A model generated the notes under the pieces. That model did no database searches and was not told the DNA's origin. It was given only the letters and a program-made list of their open reading frames with translations. Of a DNA stretch of 64,000 nucleotides, positions 14,890 through 23,626 are shown one piece after another (the first letter of the stretch is position 1; each line of letters opens with the position of its first letter). The stretch is from JAFLCM01 sp046154665. Lineage in GTDB: Bacteria; Planctomycetota; Phycisphaerae; Phycisphaerales; UBA1924. The stretch is from the NCBI GenBank assembly GCA_046154665.1, contig JBJXFG010000113.1:1-64000 (forward strand), read 5' to 3'. The position numbers and the translations under genes were made by a program.

Positions 14890-15828
14890 ATGCCGACCGT
14901 CGAGACGCTGGAGAGCCGATACGCGCAGGTGAAGGATCGCCTGGGGAACGCCGCGACGAAGTCGGGGCGGAAGGTGTCGGACATTTTGCTGGTCGCGGTG
15001 ACGAAGTACGCGGACATGCAGCAGGTGCGTGAGCTGGTCGAGCTGGGGCACCCTGATCTGGGCGAGAGCCGCGTGCAGCAGCTGGTGCAGCGGGCGGCGC
15101 AGGTGGAGGAGTTGCTCGATCGTCGGCGGACGATGCCGGGTGTGAGCGCGGCGGCGCGGTCGGGGTTTGCGGGCGGCTCCGGGGGCGTGGGTGGCGAGCG
15201 TGGCCAGGGTGTATTTGATTTTTCGGCGGTGCGTTCGACGCGGCATCAGCCGGGGAGCGGGCCGACGCCGGCGGATGCGCCGGGGCCGCTGAGCGGGCTG
15301 GTGCGGTGGCACCTCATCGGGCACCTGCAGCGGAACAAGGTGAAGAAGTCGGTCGACGTGGTGCGGCTGATCCACAGCGTGGACTCGCTGCGGTTGATCG
15401 AAGAGATCCAGGCGGCGGCGTACAAGCGCGACCGCGTCGTCGATGTGCTGGTGCAGATCAACTGCTCGGGCGAAGGGCAGAAGTTCGGGTGCGCGATCCC
15501 CGCGGCGTGGCACCTGTGCGAGCAGATCGATTCGATGATCCACCTGCGGGTTCGCGGGGTGATGTGCATGGCGCCGTACTCGGACAACCCCGAGGACTCG
15601 CGCCCGGTGTTCCAGCGGTGCCGCGAGATCTTCGAGGATTTGCAGCGGCGCGGCGCCGGGGGCGGTGGCGGGAAGAACGCCGGGCACTTCAACATTCTTT
15701 CGATGGGGATGAGCAACGACTTCGAGGTGGCGGTCGAGTGCGGAGCGAACCTGGTGCGGGTGGGCTCGGCGCTGTTCGGCGAGGCGCAAGTCGAGTCTCA
15801 GGATGTGGATGAGGCGGAGGAGGAGTAG
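14890..15828 (+). CDS. YggS family pyridoxal phosphate homeostasis protein
   Basis: PLP-binding protein of the YggS/PROSC/YBL036C family, which carries PLP and affects amino-acid balance without a known catalytic reaction. The PLP lysine is in LLVAVTKYADMQQV (near residue 39), followed by GESRVQQL, WHLIGHLQRNK, HSVDS, VDVLVQIN, RGVMCMAPYSD and the phosphate-binding NILSMGMSNDFEVAVECG and VRVGSALFG. At 312 residues it is about 80 longer than usual. The extra part is a Gly- and Ser-rich insert between the ENRVQ-like block and WHLIGHLQ (about residues 80-137) and an acidic tail. The start codon has a purine-rich GAGCGGG upstream. Confidence 0.88.
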   Translation: MPTVETLESRYAQVKDRLGNAATKSGRKVSDILLVAVTKYADMQQVRELVELGHPDLGESRVQQLVQRAAQVEELLDRRRTMPGVSAAARSGFAGGSGGVGGERGQGVFDFSAVRSTRHQPGSGPTPADAPGPLSGLVRWHLIGHLQRNKVKKSVDVVRLIHSVDSLRLIEEIQAAAYKRDRVVDVLVQINCSGEGQKFGCAIPAAWHLCEQIDSMIHLRVRGVMCMAPYSDNPEDSRPVFQRCREIFEDLQRRGAGGGGGKNAGHFNILSMGMSNDFEVAVECGANLVRVGSALFGEAQVESQDVDEAEEE

Positions 15829-15865
15829 GCGGCTTTGTTGCCAGAGGTTCCGTTTCGAAACGGAC

Positions 15866-16180
15866 CTACCGACGCTCTCGCGACCGTACATATCGCTTGA
15901 TCTGGAAGTATCGCACATTGGCCAGGGCGATCATCCACACCATGCAGCCGAGCCCGACCCACATCGGCAGGCCGAGAAGCCCGTACGCGGCCCCCATGAG
16001 CGCCATCACGGCCCCGAGAAAAGAGATGGCCCCGGCACTCGAGAGCCCGTCGAAGGGCCAGACGTTGTCGTACACGCGGTGGAACCCGAAAGGGTGCTTC
16101 TTCGTCAGCACAAGCGCCGTGACCACCGCGGTCACCAAAGGGCACAATGTCAACACGAGCCATCCTGCGGTGGTCATCAT
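15866..16180 (-). CDS. small integral membrane protein
   Basis: A 104-residue protein with three predicted membrane helices: GWLVLTLCPLVTAVVTALVL, ISFLGAVMALMGAAYGLLGL and MWVGLGCMVWMIALANVRYF. A basic tail follows (KRYVRSRERR), which should face the cytoplasm. No family is recognised. It begins with two adjacent Met codons; the first is used. It converges on yggS and is followed upstream by the TPR gene on the same strand. Confidence 0.6.
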   Translation of the reverse strand: MMTTAGWLVLTLCPLVTAVVTALVLTKKHPFGFHRVYDNVWPFDGLSSAGAISFLGAVMALMGAAYGLLGLPMWVGLGCMVWMIALANVRYFQIKRYVRSRERR

Positions 16181-16223
16181 CAGAGTTTAATGACCGGGGC
16201 TCGTGAGATCAGCACTTGCGGCG

Positions 16224-17270
16224 CTATCGGGCCGCGTCCAGGGACTCGGCGAGCTTCTTGCCCTCGGCCTTGCCGAGCATTCCGGCGCGTTTGGCGTAGG
16301 CGTGGGCGCGGTCGGTGTCGCCGGCTTTTTCGAGCCACAGCGCCGCCTGGTAGGCGAACTCGGCGTTTTCGGGTGAGCCCTCGGCGGCGCGGATGTAGGC
16401 GTCGGCGGCGGCGCGGGGGTCGCCCAGCATCGCGTGGCATGATGCGAGCTCGTCGATCGCCGCGAGGTTGGTGAGCAGATCGCCTTTGGGGAGCGCCGAC
16501 ATGACGGCGAGGGCCTCGCGGGGTCGGTTGTCGCGGCGGAGGACTTTGGATTGCAAGAGACGCCACACGGGATTGGTGGGGTCGAGCTTGACGGCTTTTT
16601 CGATGTGCTGGAGGGCGGGGCCGATGTGGTTTTCGTCAAGGGCGAGAGCCGCGAGCGAGCCCCATGCGACCGCGAGGTTGGGGTCGAGCGTGGCGGCGAT
16701 GACGAGGTTGGCGCGGGCGTCGCCGGGGCGGTTGTTCTTGCGCTGCAGCTGGGCGAGAAACAGCGGGTACTGCGGGTTGGCCTTGTCGAGCTCGCGGGCC
16801 TTGATCCACTGGGCCTCGGCGTGGTCGTCGAGCCCGGCCTTTGCGGCGGCCATGCCAGCGGCGAAGCGGTATTCGGGGCGGTCCGGGCCGAGGGCGACGG
16901 CGTGGTCGTACTGCTCGTAGGCCTCGGGGAACTTCTCGAGGGCCATGAGGGCCTCGCCGAAAGCCAGGCGGAGGGGTTGATCGTTGGGGAATCGTTCGAC
17001 GCCGGCGGCGAGTTCTTGGGCGGCGAGGTCGAACTTGTTGTTGCGGAGGGCCTGGCGTGCGGTGTCGAGGAGCTCGTCGCGGGGCGGGCCCTGCGCGGGG
17101 TCGGTGGGCGAGGAGGCGAGCTTGGAGACGGCGGGGGACGAGGTGGCGCGGTAGAGGGCGTACGCCGAGCCGACGACGATGAGCAGCAGCGGGATGAGGG
17201 CGAGGAGTTTTCGCTTTCGGGTTGCGGCGGGGTGGGGGTTGTCGAGTTGGTTGGCGTCGGGCGTGGTCAT
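16224..17270 (-). CDS. membrane-anchored TPR-repeat protein
   Basis: A 348-residue protein with a short basic N-terminus, one transmembrane helix (LLALIPLLLIVVGSAYALY, about residues 22-41), then a long periplasmic or extracytoplasmic region of tetratricopeptide repeats. Units are visible at AAQELAAGVERFPND, PEAYEQYDHAVALGPD, AEAQWIKARELDKANPQY, ARANLVIAATLDPN, ALQHIEKAVKLDPTN and AADAYIRAAEGSPEN. TPR arrays mediate protein-protein contacts, so this is probably a scaffold or assembly factor in the envelope. The partner is unknown. The gene is divergent from valS. Confidence 0.8.
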   Translation of the reverse strand: MTTPDANQLDNPHPAATRKRKLLALIPLLLIVVGSAYALYRATSSPAVSKLASSPTDPAQGPPRDELLDTARQALRNNKFDLAAQELAAGVERFPNDQPLRLAFGEALMALEKFPEAYEQYDHAVALGPDRPEYRFAAGMAAAKAGLDDHAEAQWIKARELDKANPQYPLFLAQLQRKNNRPGDARANLVIAATLDPNLAVAWGSLAALALDENHIGPALQHIEKAVKLDPTNPVWRLLQSKVLRRDNRPREALAVMSALPKGDLLTNLAAIDELASCHAMLGDPRAAADAYIRAAEGSPENAEFAYQAALWLEKAGDTDRAHAYAKRAGMLGKAEGKKLAESLDAAR

Positions 17271-17404
17271 GGGTGGGGAACGCTACGCGCGGCGGGTAAA
17301 CTTGTCCCTTCGACGCGGATCGGTGTGCGTGTGCGTCAAGTCTTGAGTTCCTTCGCGAACGCCGCGATCTCCGCGGTGATCCTGCGTTTTTCCACGTCGC
17401 CGCG

Positions 17405-20400
17405 ATGAACCGTTCTTTGGAGCCGACCTTGCCCCAGTTGCCCGCCAAGTACATCCCGGTTGAGCATGAGTCGCGTGTGCGGGAGAAGTGGTTGTCGACG
17501 GGGGCGTTTCACGCCGATGCGGCGAAGGTGCTTTCTGGGGAGAAGAAGCCTTATGCGATTTTCATTCCGCCGCCGAATGTGACGGACAGGCTGCACCTGG
17601 GGCACGCGTTGAACAACACGCTGCAGGACGTGCAGGCGCGGGCGCACCGGATGATGGGGTTTGAGACGCTGTGGATGCCGGGGACGGACCACGCGGGGAT
17701 CGCCACGCAGACGGTGGTGGAGAAGCGGGTGCTGAAGGAGACGGGTCGGAAGCGGACGGATTTTCCGCGCGAAGAGTTTGTCACGAAGATCCAGGCGTTC
17801 AAGGACGAGTACGAGGCGATCATCACCGAGCAGCTCAAGGCGATGGGGTGCTCGTGCGACTGGGAGCGGCAGCGGTTCACGATGGACCCGGTGTGCGCGA
17901 AGGCGGTGCGCGAGGCGTTCTTCCGGCTGTTCAAGGACGGGCTGATCTATCGCGGCAAGCGGCTGGTGAACTGGGACCCGGTGACGCAGACGGCGCTGGC
18001 GGATGATGAAGTGGAGATGGAGGAGATCGACGGGAGTTTCTATTACCTGCGGTATCCGTTGTGCCACGGGCACAACGGGCCTTCAGGTGGCACCGGTCTC
18101 CGACCGGTGTCTTCCGACGGCTCCGGCCAGCACCGATCAGAGACCGGTGTCACGTCGAATCGACTTCCGGTGACGTGGGATGAACTCAAGCGGCGTGGCT
18201 ATCCGGGCGCCGAGGCGCACCCCGACAGCGAGCAGGCGTGGGTGACGGTGGCGACCACGCGGCCCGAGACGTACCTCGGCGATACCGCGGTGGCGCTGAA
18301 TCCCAAGGACCCGCGTGCCAATGCGCTGCGCGGGCTGCACTGCGAACTGCCGCTGGTCGGGCGGGTGATCCCGATCATCGAAGACGACTATGTGGTGCTG
18401 CCCGCGGCGATGCATGAAGACCCCGAGGCCGCCAAGAGTGACCCGAAAGCGCAGTTCGCCACGGGGTTCCTGAAGGTGACGCCGGCGCACGATCCGAATG
18501 ATTACGAGATCGGTCGGCGTCACAACCTGGCGGCGATCAACGTGATGGCGCCGGACGCATCGATCTCCGACAAGCATGGATGGACGGATGTCGGCGATGC
18601 GCACTTGTTCGTGGGCCTGTCGCGCGAGGCGGCACGGAAGAAGGTGGTTGAAGAGTTCAAAGCGCGGTCGGTGGGCGGGTACCCGCTGCTGGCGGATCGC
18701 AAACCCTACCGGCACAGCGTGGGTCACAGCTACCGCTCGCACGCGGCGATCGAGCCTTACCTGAGCGACCAGTGGTATGTGAAGGTGACGGACGATCGGT
18801 TGGCGGGTGCGGCGAACCGGGCGCTGGTTGCGGAGCAGAAGGCATCGAGGCAGCAAGGCATCGAGGCATCAAGTGACGCGGGATTGCGGTTTTATCCGGC
18901 TCGGTACGCCTCGACGTACGAATCGTGGCACGACAACATCCGCGACTGGTGCATCTCACGGCAGCTTTGGTGGGGGCATCGGATTCCGGTGTGGACACGT
19001 GCACGACGGAAGTTGGAGCAGGACCCCAGCCTCGAAGCAGGCGAGACCATTCAGATTCGCGGGGATTGGGATCTGTCTGGTTGCGTTCATCTCCACGAGC
19101 AACTCGCCGACGGCTCAGTGCGCGAAATGGTCTGTCCGCCGACCAAGGTCCCTTCCGCCCAACCTCCGCTGGGCCCATGGAAGCAACTGAAGTTCGAGTC
19201 GCAGCACGTGGTGCCGTTTGTCGCCAGTGAGATGGATGCGCTAACAGGTGAACTCGAACGCGAGGGCTTCATCCAAGACCCCGACGTCCTCGACACCTGG
19301 TTCTCCAGTGCCCTGTGGCCCATGTCCACACTGGGCTGGCCCGAACCGCCGCAGGAAATGCGAGGCCTTCTCGAAGCGTTCAACCCTTCGAGCGTTCTGT
19401 GTACCGCACGCGAGATCATCACGCTGTGGGTGTCGCGCATGGTGATGTTCAACCGGTATTTCCTGGGCGAGGGCCAGGGCAACGGCCCGCTCCCCTTCCA
19501 CGACGTCTTCATCCACTCCGTCATCCAGGACGGCGAAGGCCGCAAGATGTCCAAGTCTTTGGGCAACGGCGTCAACCCGCTCGACATCATCCAGTCGCAC
19601 GGGTCGGACGCGATGCGCTTCACCCTGTGCAAGATGACCACCAACACGCAGGACGTGCGGTTGCCGGTGGTGTTTGACAAGGAGAAGGGGTGCAACACCT
19701 CGCCGAAGTTCGATGAGGGGCGGAACTTCGTCACCAAGGTGTTCAACGCGGCGAAGTTTGTGATGATGAATCTGGAGGAAGCCGGTGAGAAGCCGGTGGG
19801 GCAGGCTTCCAGCCTGCCATCGGCATCCCCTCTCCCCGACCGCTGGATTCTCTCGCGGCTCGCGCGGCTGATCGAGCGCGTGAACGGCGCGATCGCGGCG
19901 TACGACTATTCGGACTACGCCGAGGCGATGTACCAGTTCCTGTGGTGGGATTTCTGTGATTGGTACCTCGAGGCGATCAAGCCGACGGTCAAGGGCGACT
20001 CTCCCCAGGCGGCGGCGCAGCGGGCGGTGGTGAAGAGTGTGCTGGACGCGGCCCTGCGGCTGCTGCACCCGATCTGCCCTTACGTCACCGAGGTGCTGCA
20101 CGAGGCGCTGTCGGGGTACAGGGTCGGCGGCGTGGCGGGGCTGGTGTTCGGCGCTGACGGTGCGACGCTGTGCGTCAGCGCGTGGCCGTCCGCCGAGGCG
20201 GCGCTGGTTGATGAGGACGCCGAGCGCGAGTTTGAGTGGCTTCGCGGGTTGACCGAGGCGATTCGCCAGGTGCGTGCGGCGCAGGGTGTCGAGCCCAAGC
20301 GGCGGATCACGCTGCACACGGAAGCGGCGACTTTGGCGCGGCTTCGGCTGGCGGGCGCATTTGTGCCGACGTTGGCGGGGCTTGAGGAAGTGGTGGAGTC

Positions 20401-20686
20401 GGAGCGCGGCTCGGAGAGCCGCGGTACCACTTTGTTTGTCTGCGACGGGCGCGAGCACGGGCTCTCGAACTTGAAGGACGTGATGGACGCCGGGGCAGAG
20501 AAGAAGATGCTCGGTGAGCAGGTTGAGAAGTTGGAGAAGGAGATCGTGGTGCTTGAGGGTCGGCTGGCCAACCCCGGCTACGCGGACCGTGCGCCGGCCA
20601 AGTTGGTGCAGCAGACGCGCGATCAGTTGTCTCAGAAGATCGCGGAGCGGGACGCGGCCAAAGCGCGCATTGCTTCCTTCACATGA
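17405..20686 (+). CDS. valS: valine--tRNA ligase
   Basis: Class I aminoacyl-tRNA synthetase that charges tRNA-Val and edits Thr-tRNA-Val. The 1093-residue protein has PPPNVTDRLHLGHAL (HIGH motif, about residue 63), the CP1 editing domain (VTVATTRPETYLGDTAVAL), NIRDWCISRQLWWGHRIP, and GRKMSKSLGNG (KMSKS, near residue 714). The anticodon-binding domain and a C-terminal coiled coil (EKKMLGEQVEKLEKEIVVLEG) follow. It is about 140-200 residues longer than typical bacterial ValS. Part of the excess is three in-frame repeat insertions: 18087-18153 before the editing domain, 18839-18873 before RFYPARYAS, and 19800-19818 before the anticodon domain. All fall in loops between conserved blocks, so the enzyme should be active. 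Confidence 0.95.
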   Translation: MNRSLEPTLPQLPAKYIPVEHESRVREKWLSTGAFHADAAKVLSGEKKPYAIFIPPPNVTDRLHLGHALNNTLQDVQARAHRMMGFETLWMPGTDHAGIATQTVVEKRVLKETGRKRTDFPREEFVTKIQAFKDEYEAIITEQLKAMGCSCDWERQRFTMDPVCAKAVREAFFRLFKDGLIYRGKRLVNWDPVTQTALADDEVEMEEIDGSFYYLRYPLCHGHNGPSGGTGLRPVSSDGSGQHRSETGVTSNRLPVTWDELKRRGYPGAEAHPDSEQAWVTVATTRPETYLGDTAVALNPKDPRANALRGLHCELPLVGRVIPIIEDDYVVLPAAMHEDPEAAKSDPKAQFATGFLKVTPAHDPNDYEIGRRHNLAAINVMAPDASISDKHGWTDVGDAHLFVGLSREAARKKVVEEFKARSVGGYPLLADRKPYRHSVGHSYRSHAAIEPYLSDQWYVKVTDDRLAGAANRALVAEQKASRQQGIEASSDAGLRFYPARYASTYESWHDNIRDWCISRQLWWGHRIPVWTRARRKLEQDPSLEAGETIQIRGDWDLSGCVHLHEQLADGSVREMVCPPTKVPSAQPPLGPWKQLKFESQHVVPFVASEMDALTGELEREGFIQDPDVLDTWFSSALWPMSTLGWPEPPQEMRGLLEAFNPSSVLCTAREIITLWVSRMVMFNRYFLGEGQGNGPLPFHDVFIHSVIQDGEGRKMSKSLGNGVNPLDIIQSHGSDAMRFTLCKMTTNTQDVRLPVVFDKEKGCNTSPKFDEGRNFVTKVFNAAKFVMMNLEEAGEKPVGQASSLPSASPLPDRWILSRLARLIERVNGAIAAYDYSDYAEAMYQFLWWDFCDWYLEAIKPTVKGDSPQAAAQRAVVKSVLDAALRLLHPICPYVTEVLHEALSGYRVGGVAGLVFGADGATLCVSAWPSAEAALVDEDAEREFEWLRGLTEAIRQVRAAQGVEPKRRITLHTEAATLARLRLAGAFVPTLAGLEEVVESERGSESRGTTLFVCDGREHGLSNLKDVMDAGAEKKMLGEQVEKLEKEIVVLEGRLANPGYADRAPAKLVQQTRDQLSQKIAERDAAKARIASFT
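18087..18153. repeat. REPIN-like repeat inside valS
   Basis: GTGGCACCGGTCTC (18087-18100) and GAGACCGGTGTCAC (18140-18153) form an inverted pair with one mismatch. The left arm is itself a perfect hairpin CACCGGTC-TCC-GACCGGTG (18091-18109). The right arm is CACCGATC-AGA-GACCGGTG (18131-18149) with one mismatch. The 67-bp unit is read in frame as part of GGTGLRPVSSDGSGQHRSET and lies just before the editing domain. Confidence 0.85.
18839..18873. repeat. GGCATCGA octamers inside valS
   Basis: AAGGCATCGAGGCAGCAAGG followed by CATCGAGGCATCAAG is an imperfect octamer run read as KASRQQGIEASS. The same octamer is found between genes at 14203-14234. It sits in a loop before the conserved block leading to NIRDWCISRQ. 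Confidence 0.75.
19800..19818. repeat. TCC-loop palindrome inside valS
   Basis: GGCAGGCT-TCC-AGCCTGCC, identical over 19 bases to the copy inside rtcB (5462-5480), is read in the same relative frame (GQASSLP). It lies at the junction of the catalytic and anticodon-binding domains. Confidence 0.85.
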
Positions 20687-20858
20687 ACTGAACAATCGCG
20701 GGCGGGGCTGACGTGTCTCGTGGGGCGGGAGCGCGATTCCGTGGCTATTCCGTGAAAAAGGGGTTGGAATCCGCCGCCCATCCGGTACGCTGTCCCCCAC
20801 GACTGGGGACGCTGTACCCCGGCTCGTTTCGTGTCTGTTGTTCATGTGGAGGATGAAG

Positions 20859-23240
20859 ATGCGTTCACTGAGAAGCGTTCCGGGTTCGCTCGCGGCGGTG
20901 GTTGTCGCGCTCGCGGCGGGTCAGTCCGCGCAGGCGGGCAAGATCTTCGAGAAATACTGGGGCGCGGTCGACGGCGGCGACTTCGCCGTGGGGCCGTGGT
21001 TTTTCGTTGAAAAGCAGGGTCCCGTTCCCACGTCGCCTCCAAGTTTTTTCGAGGCGGCGATCTTCGACTTTGACGCGCTCATCCCCGCGCAGACTTCGTA
21101 CACCGTCACGGTGACGACCGCGCCCACGGTTGACAGCGTTGACGTCGGCGACGACCTCGTGCTCGATTGCACCGGCTCGAGCCTCAGCGTGCTCAACAAC
21201 CTGAGGGTCTTTCCGGGGGCTTCAAACGAGTCAAGTTCGCTGACGCTGCCGGGCGGGACGCTGAGCATCAACGGGAACCTGACGGTCGGGAACGACGACG
21301 TCAGCGCGCCGCAGTCTCGGTTCATCTTCGAGGATCTGGCGACGCTGGTCATTCAGGGCGATCTTCGCGTGCGGCCCTCGGGCTTTGCTGATTTGCGGAA
21401 AGGCTTTGCTGGAGGTCTGCGGAACGCCGGCACGGTGACGCTGTCGCCGGGGGTCTCAGCGACGGTGAACGTGACGGCGGGCATCACGCAGTTCGGTCCG
21501 AGTTCCGCGGGCGGGATTTCGACGCCGGGCGGCACGCTCAATATGGACGTCTTTTCCGTCGGCAACTATGACCGACTTCAGACCGGGGGCACGACGACTC
21601 TGGGCGGCACTTTGGTGGTCCGTTGGGATGAAAAGGCCGTTTTCCCGGCCGGAACGGTGATCGATGGCATCATCCGCACCGTGGGTCTGGCCGGCGAGTT
21701 CGATGCCGTGCTGTTCACTCCGGCATTCCCCGAGAACCTGCGATTCCGCATCGTGTACCCGAGCTTCGCGCGCGGCGAGGGAGAAGCCGGCGCGTTCACG
21801 GAGATTGACCTTGAGGTGGTTGAACTCCCGCCGCAGCCGGACATTGGCGACGGCACCCAGGGCGCGACGGCGGTGAACGGTCGTCCGGTGAGCGCCGTGA
21901 CGGCGGACCTGAACGGCGACGGGTTCCCCGATCTCGCCGGGGCGATCCCCGCGGTCGTCTCGACCACCGGCGTGGTGGGCGGTGGTGTGGTGGTGGTGCT
22001 GAACCTGGGTGTTGACGGCAACGGCGACTGGCTCGGATTCGGGCCCGCCGCTATGTACCTCAGCGGCCTGGGCCCGGTGTCCATCGCGTCCGGTGACCTT
22101 GACGGCGACCAAGACGTGGACCTTGCGGTGGTGAACCCTGGGAACTCTTCGTTCCCTGCCGGGCTTCGGGTGCTGCTGAACGACGGCGTCGGCGGCTTCG
22201 CGCCCTTCGGCGCGCCGGCTGATGTGTTCCAGTCCGTCGGCACCGACCCGCGCGGCGTGGCCATCGGCAACTTCGTGCCCGATGTCGGAAGCCTGCTCGA
22301 TTTCGCCGTCACTTCGCTCGACAGTATGGGCGATGGCCAGGTCGTGATCGTCGAAAGCGACAGGCTTCTGGCCCTCGCGTTCGGCGGGTTCCGGCTGTTC
22401 CAGGCGGTGCCGCTGGGCTCGGGCAGCGACCCCGGCACGATCCAGCCGGGCGGCCTCGATAATCCGAAAGATTTGGACGACCTAGCCATCGCGCTGCCTC
22501 CGGGCGGCACGGGGAACAACATGACGGTGCTCTTCAACGGCAACCCGCCCGTGCCCGATCCCATGGTGCCTCTGTTCAACCCGCCGCAACAGGTCAACGT
22601 CGGCGACGGGCCGCAGCACCTGTCGATCGACGACATCGACGGCGACGGCGACTCTGACATCGTGACCAGCAACAACCTCGGCGGGTCGGTCTCGGTGGTG
22701 CGGAACATCGGGCCTGGCGTCTCTGGGTGGGACTTCGGGGTTCAGACGCTGCCCGCCGGGGCCGCGGCCGGCCCGCTGGCGGTGCTGGACATCGACGGCG
22801 ATACGGACCAGGACATCGCGGTGGTGGTGGAGATTTCGCCGGACCCCCTCACGCGCGAGGTTCGGGTGCTGCGGAACGACACGCCGATCGGTGTGCCGGA
22901 TGCGCCGCTGGTGTTCGCCGCGGGTGAGTCGTTCGGCCAGACGGCGGGCCCGCTGTTCATCCTGCCGGGTGACGCGGACCAGGACGGGGACTTTGACATC
23001 CTCGCCTTCACCGATCCGCCGGCGCTGCCGACGGAGCAGGCTACGGCGTTCCTGAACGTGCTGTGCCCGACGGACCTTGACGGATCGGGAAAGACCGACC
23101 TGGGCGACCTGACCCGGTTCCTGGGCGACTTCGGGAGCACGGTCGAGGCTGGTGCGCCGGGCGATATTGACGTCGACGGGCAGATCACCACGGCGGACCT
23201 CGTGGAGGTGCTGGGGGTGTTCGGCTCGGCGTGCCAGTGA
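20859..23240 (+). CDS. large secreted FG-GAP repeat protein with dockerin-like tail
   Basis: A 793-residue exported protein with a signal peptide (MRSLRSVPGSLAAVVVALAAGQSAQA). The N-terminal 350 residues look like a beta-helix or autotransporter-like region. Several FG-GAP/VCBS-type calcium loops follow, each with a D-x-[DN]-G-D pattern: ADLNGDGFPDLAGA, GDLDGDQDVDLAVVNP, DDIDGDGDSDIVTSN, LDIDGDTDQDIAVVVE and DADQDGDFDILAF. The C-terminus TDLDGSGKTDLGDLTRFLGDFG and GDIDVDGQITTADLVEVLGVF is a type I dockerin-like EF-hand pair. GGAGG precedes the ATG at 20859; ATGs at 20853 and 20844 are alternatives. Likely role: cell-surface or matrix protein. The ligand is unknown. Confidence 0.8.
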   Translation: MRSLRSVPGSLAAVVVALAAGQSAQAGKIFEKYWGAVDGGDFAVGPWFFVEKQGPVPTSPPSFFEAAIFDFDALIPAQTSYTVTVTTAPTVDSVDVGDDLVLDCTGSSLSVLNNLRVFPGASNESSSLTLPGGTLSINGNLTVGNDDVSAPQSRFIFEDLATLVIQGDLRVRPSGFADLRKGFAGGLRNAGTVTLSPGVSATVNVTAGITQFGPSSAGGISTPGGTLNMDVFSVGNYDRLQTGGTTTLGGTLVVRWDEKAVFPAGTVIDGIIRTVGLAGEFDAVLFTPAFPENLRFRIVYPSFARGEGEAGAFTEIDLEVVELPPQPDIGDGTQGATAVNGRPVSAVTADLNGDGFPDLAGAIPAVVSTTGVVGGGVVVVLNLGVDGNGDWLGFGPAAMYLSGLGPVSIASGDLDGDQDVDLAVVNPGNSSFPAGLRVLLNDGVGGFAPFGAPADVFQSVGTDPRGVAIGNFVPDVGSLLDFAVTSLDSMGDGQVVIVESDRLLALAFGGFRLFQAVPLGSGSDPGTIQPGGLDNPKDLDDLAIALPPGGTGNNMTVLFNGNPPVPDPMVPLFNPPQQVNVGDGPQHLSIDDIDGDGDSDIVTSNNLGGSVSVVRNIGPGVSGWDFGVQTLPAGAAAGPLAVLDIDGDTDQDIAVVVEISPDPLTREVRVLRNDTPIGVPDAPLVFAAGESFGQTAGPLFILPGDADQDGDFDILAFTDPPALPTEQATAFLNVLCPTDLDGSGKTDLGDLTRFLGDFGSTVEAGAPGDIDVDGQITTADLVEVLGVFGSACQ

Positions 23241-23254
23241 GCTTCGTCTGAGAG

Positions 23255-23606
<352 letters not shown>

Positions 23607-23626
23607 TTGAAGAGCCAGAACGCCGC

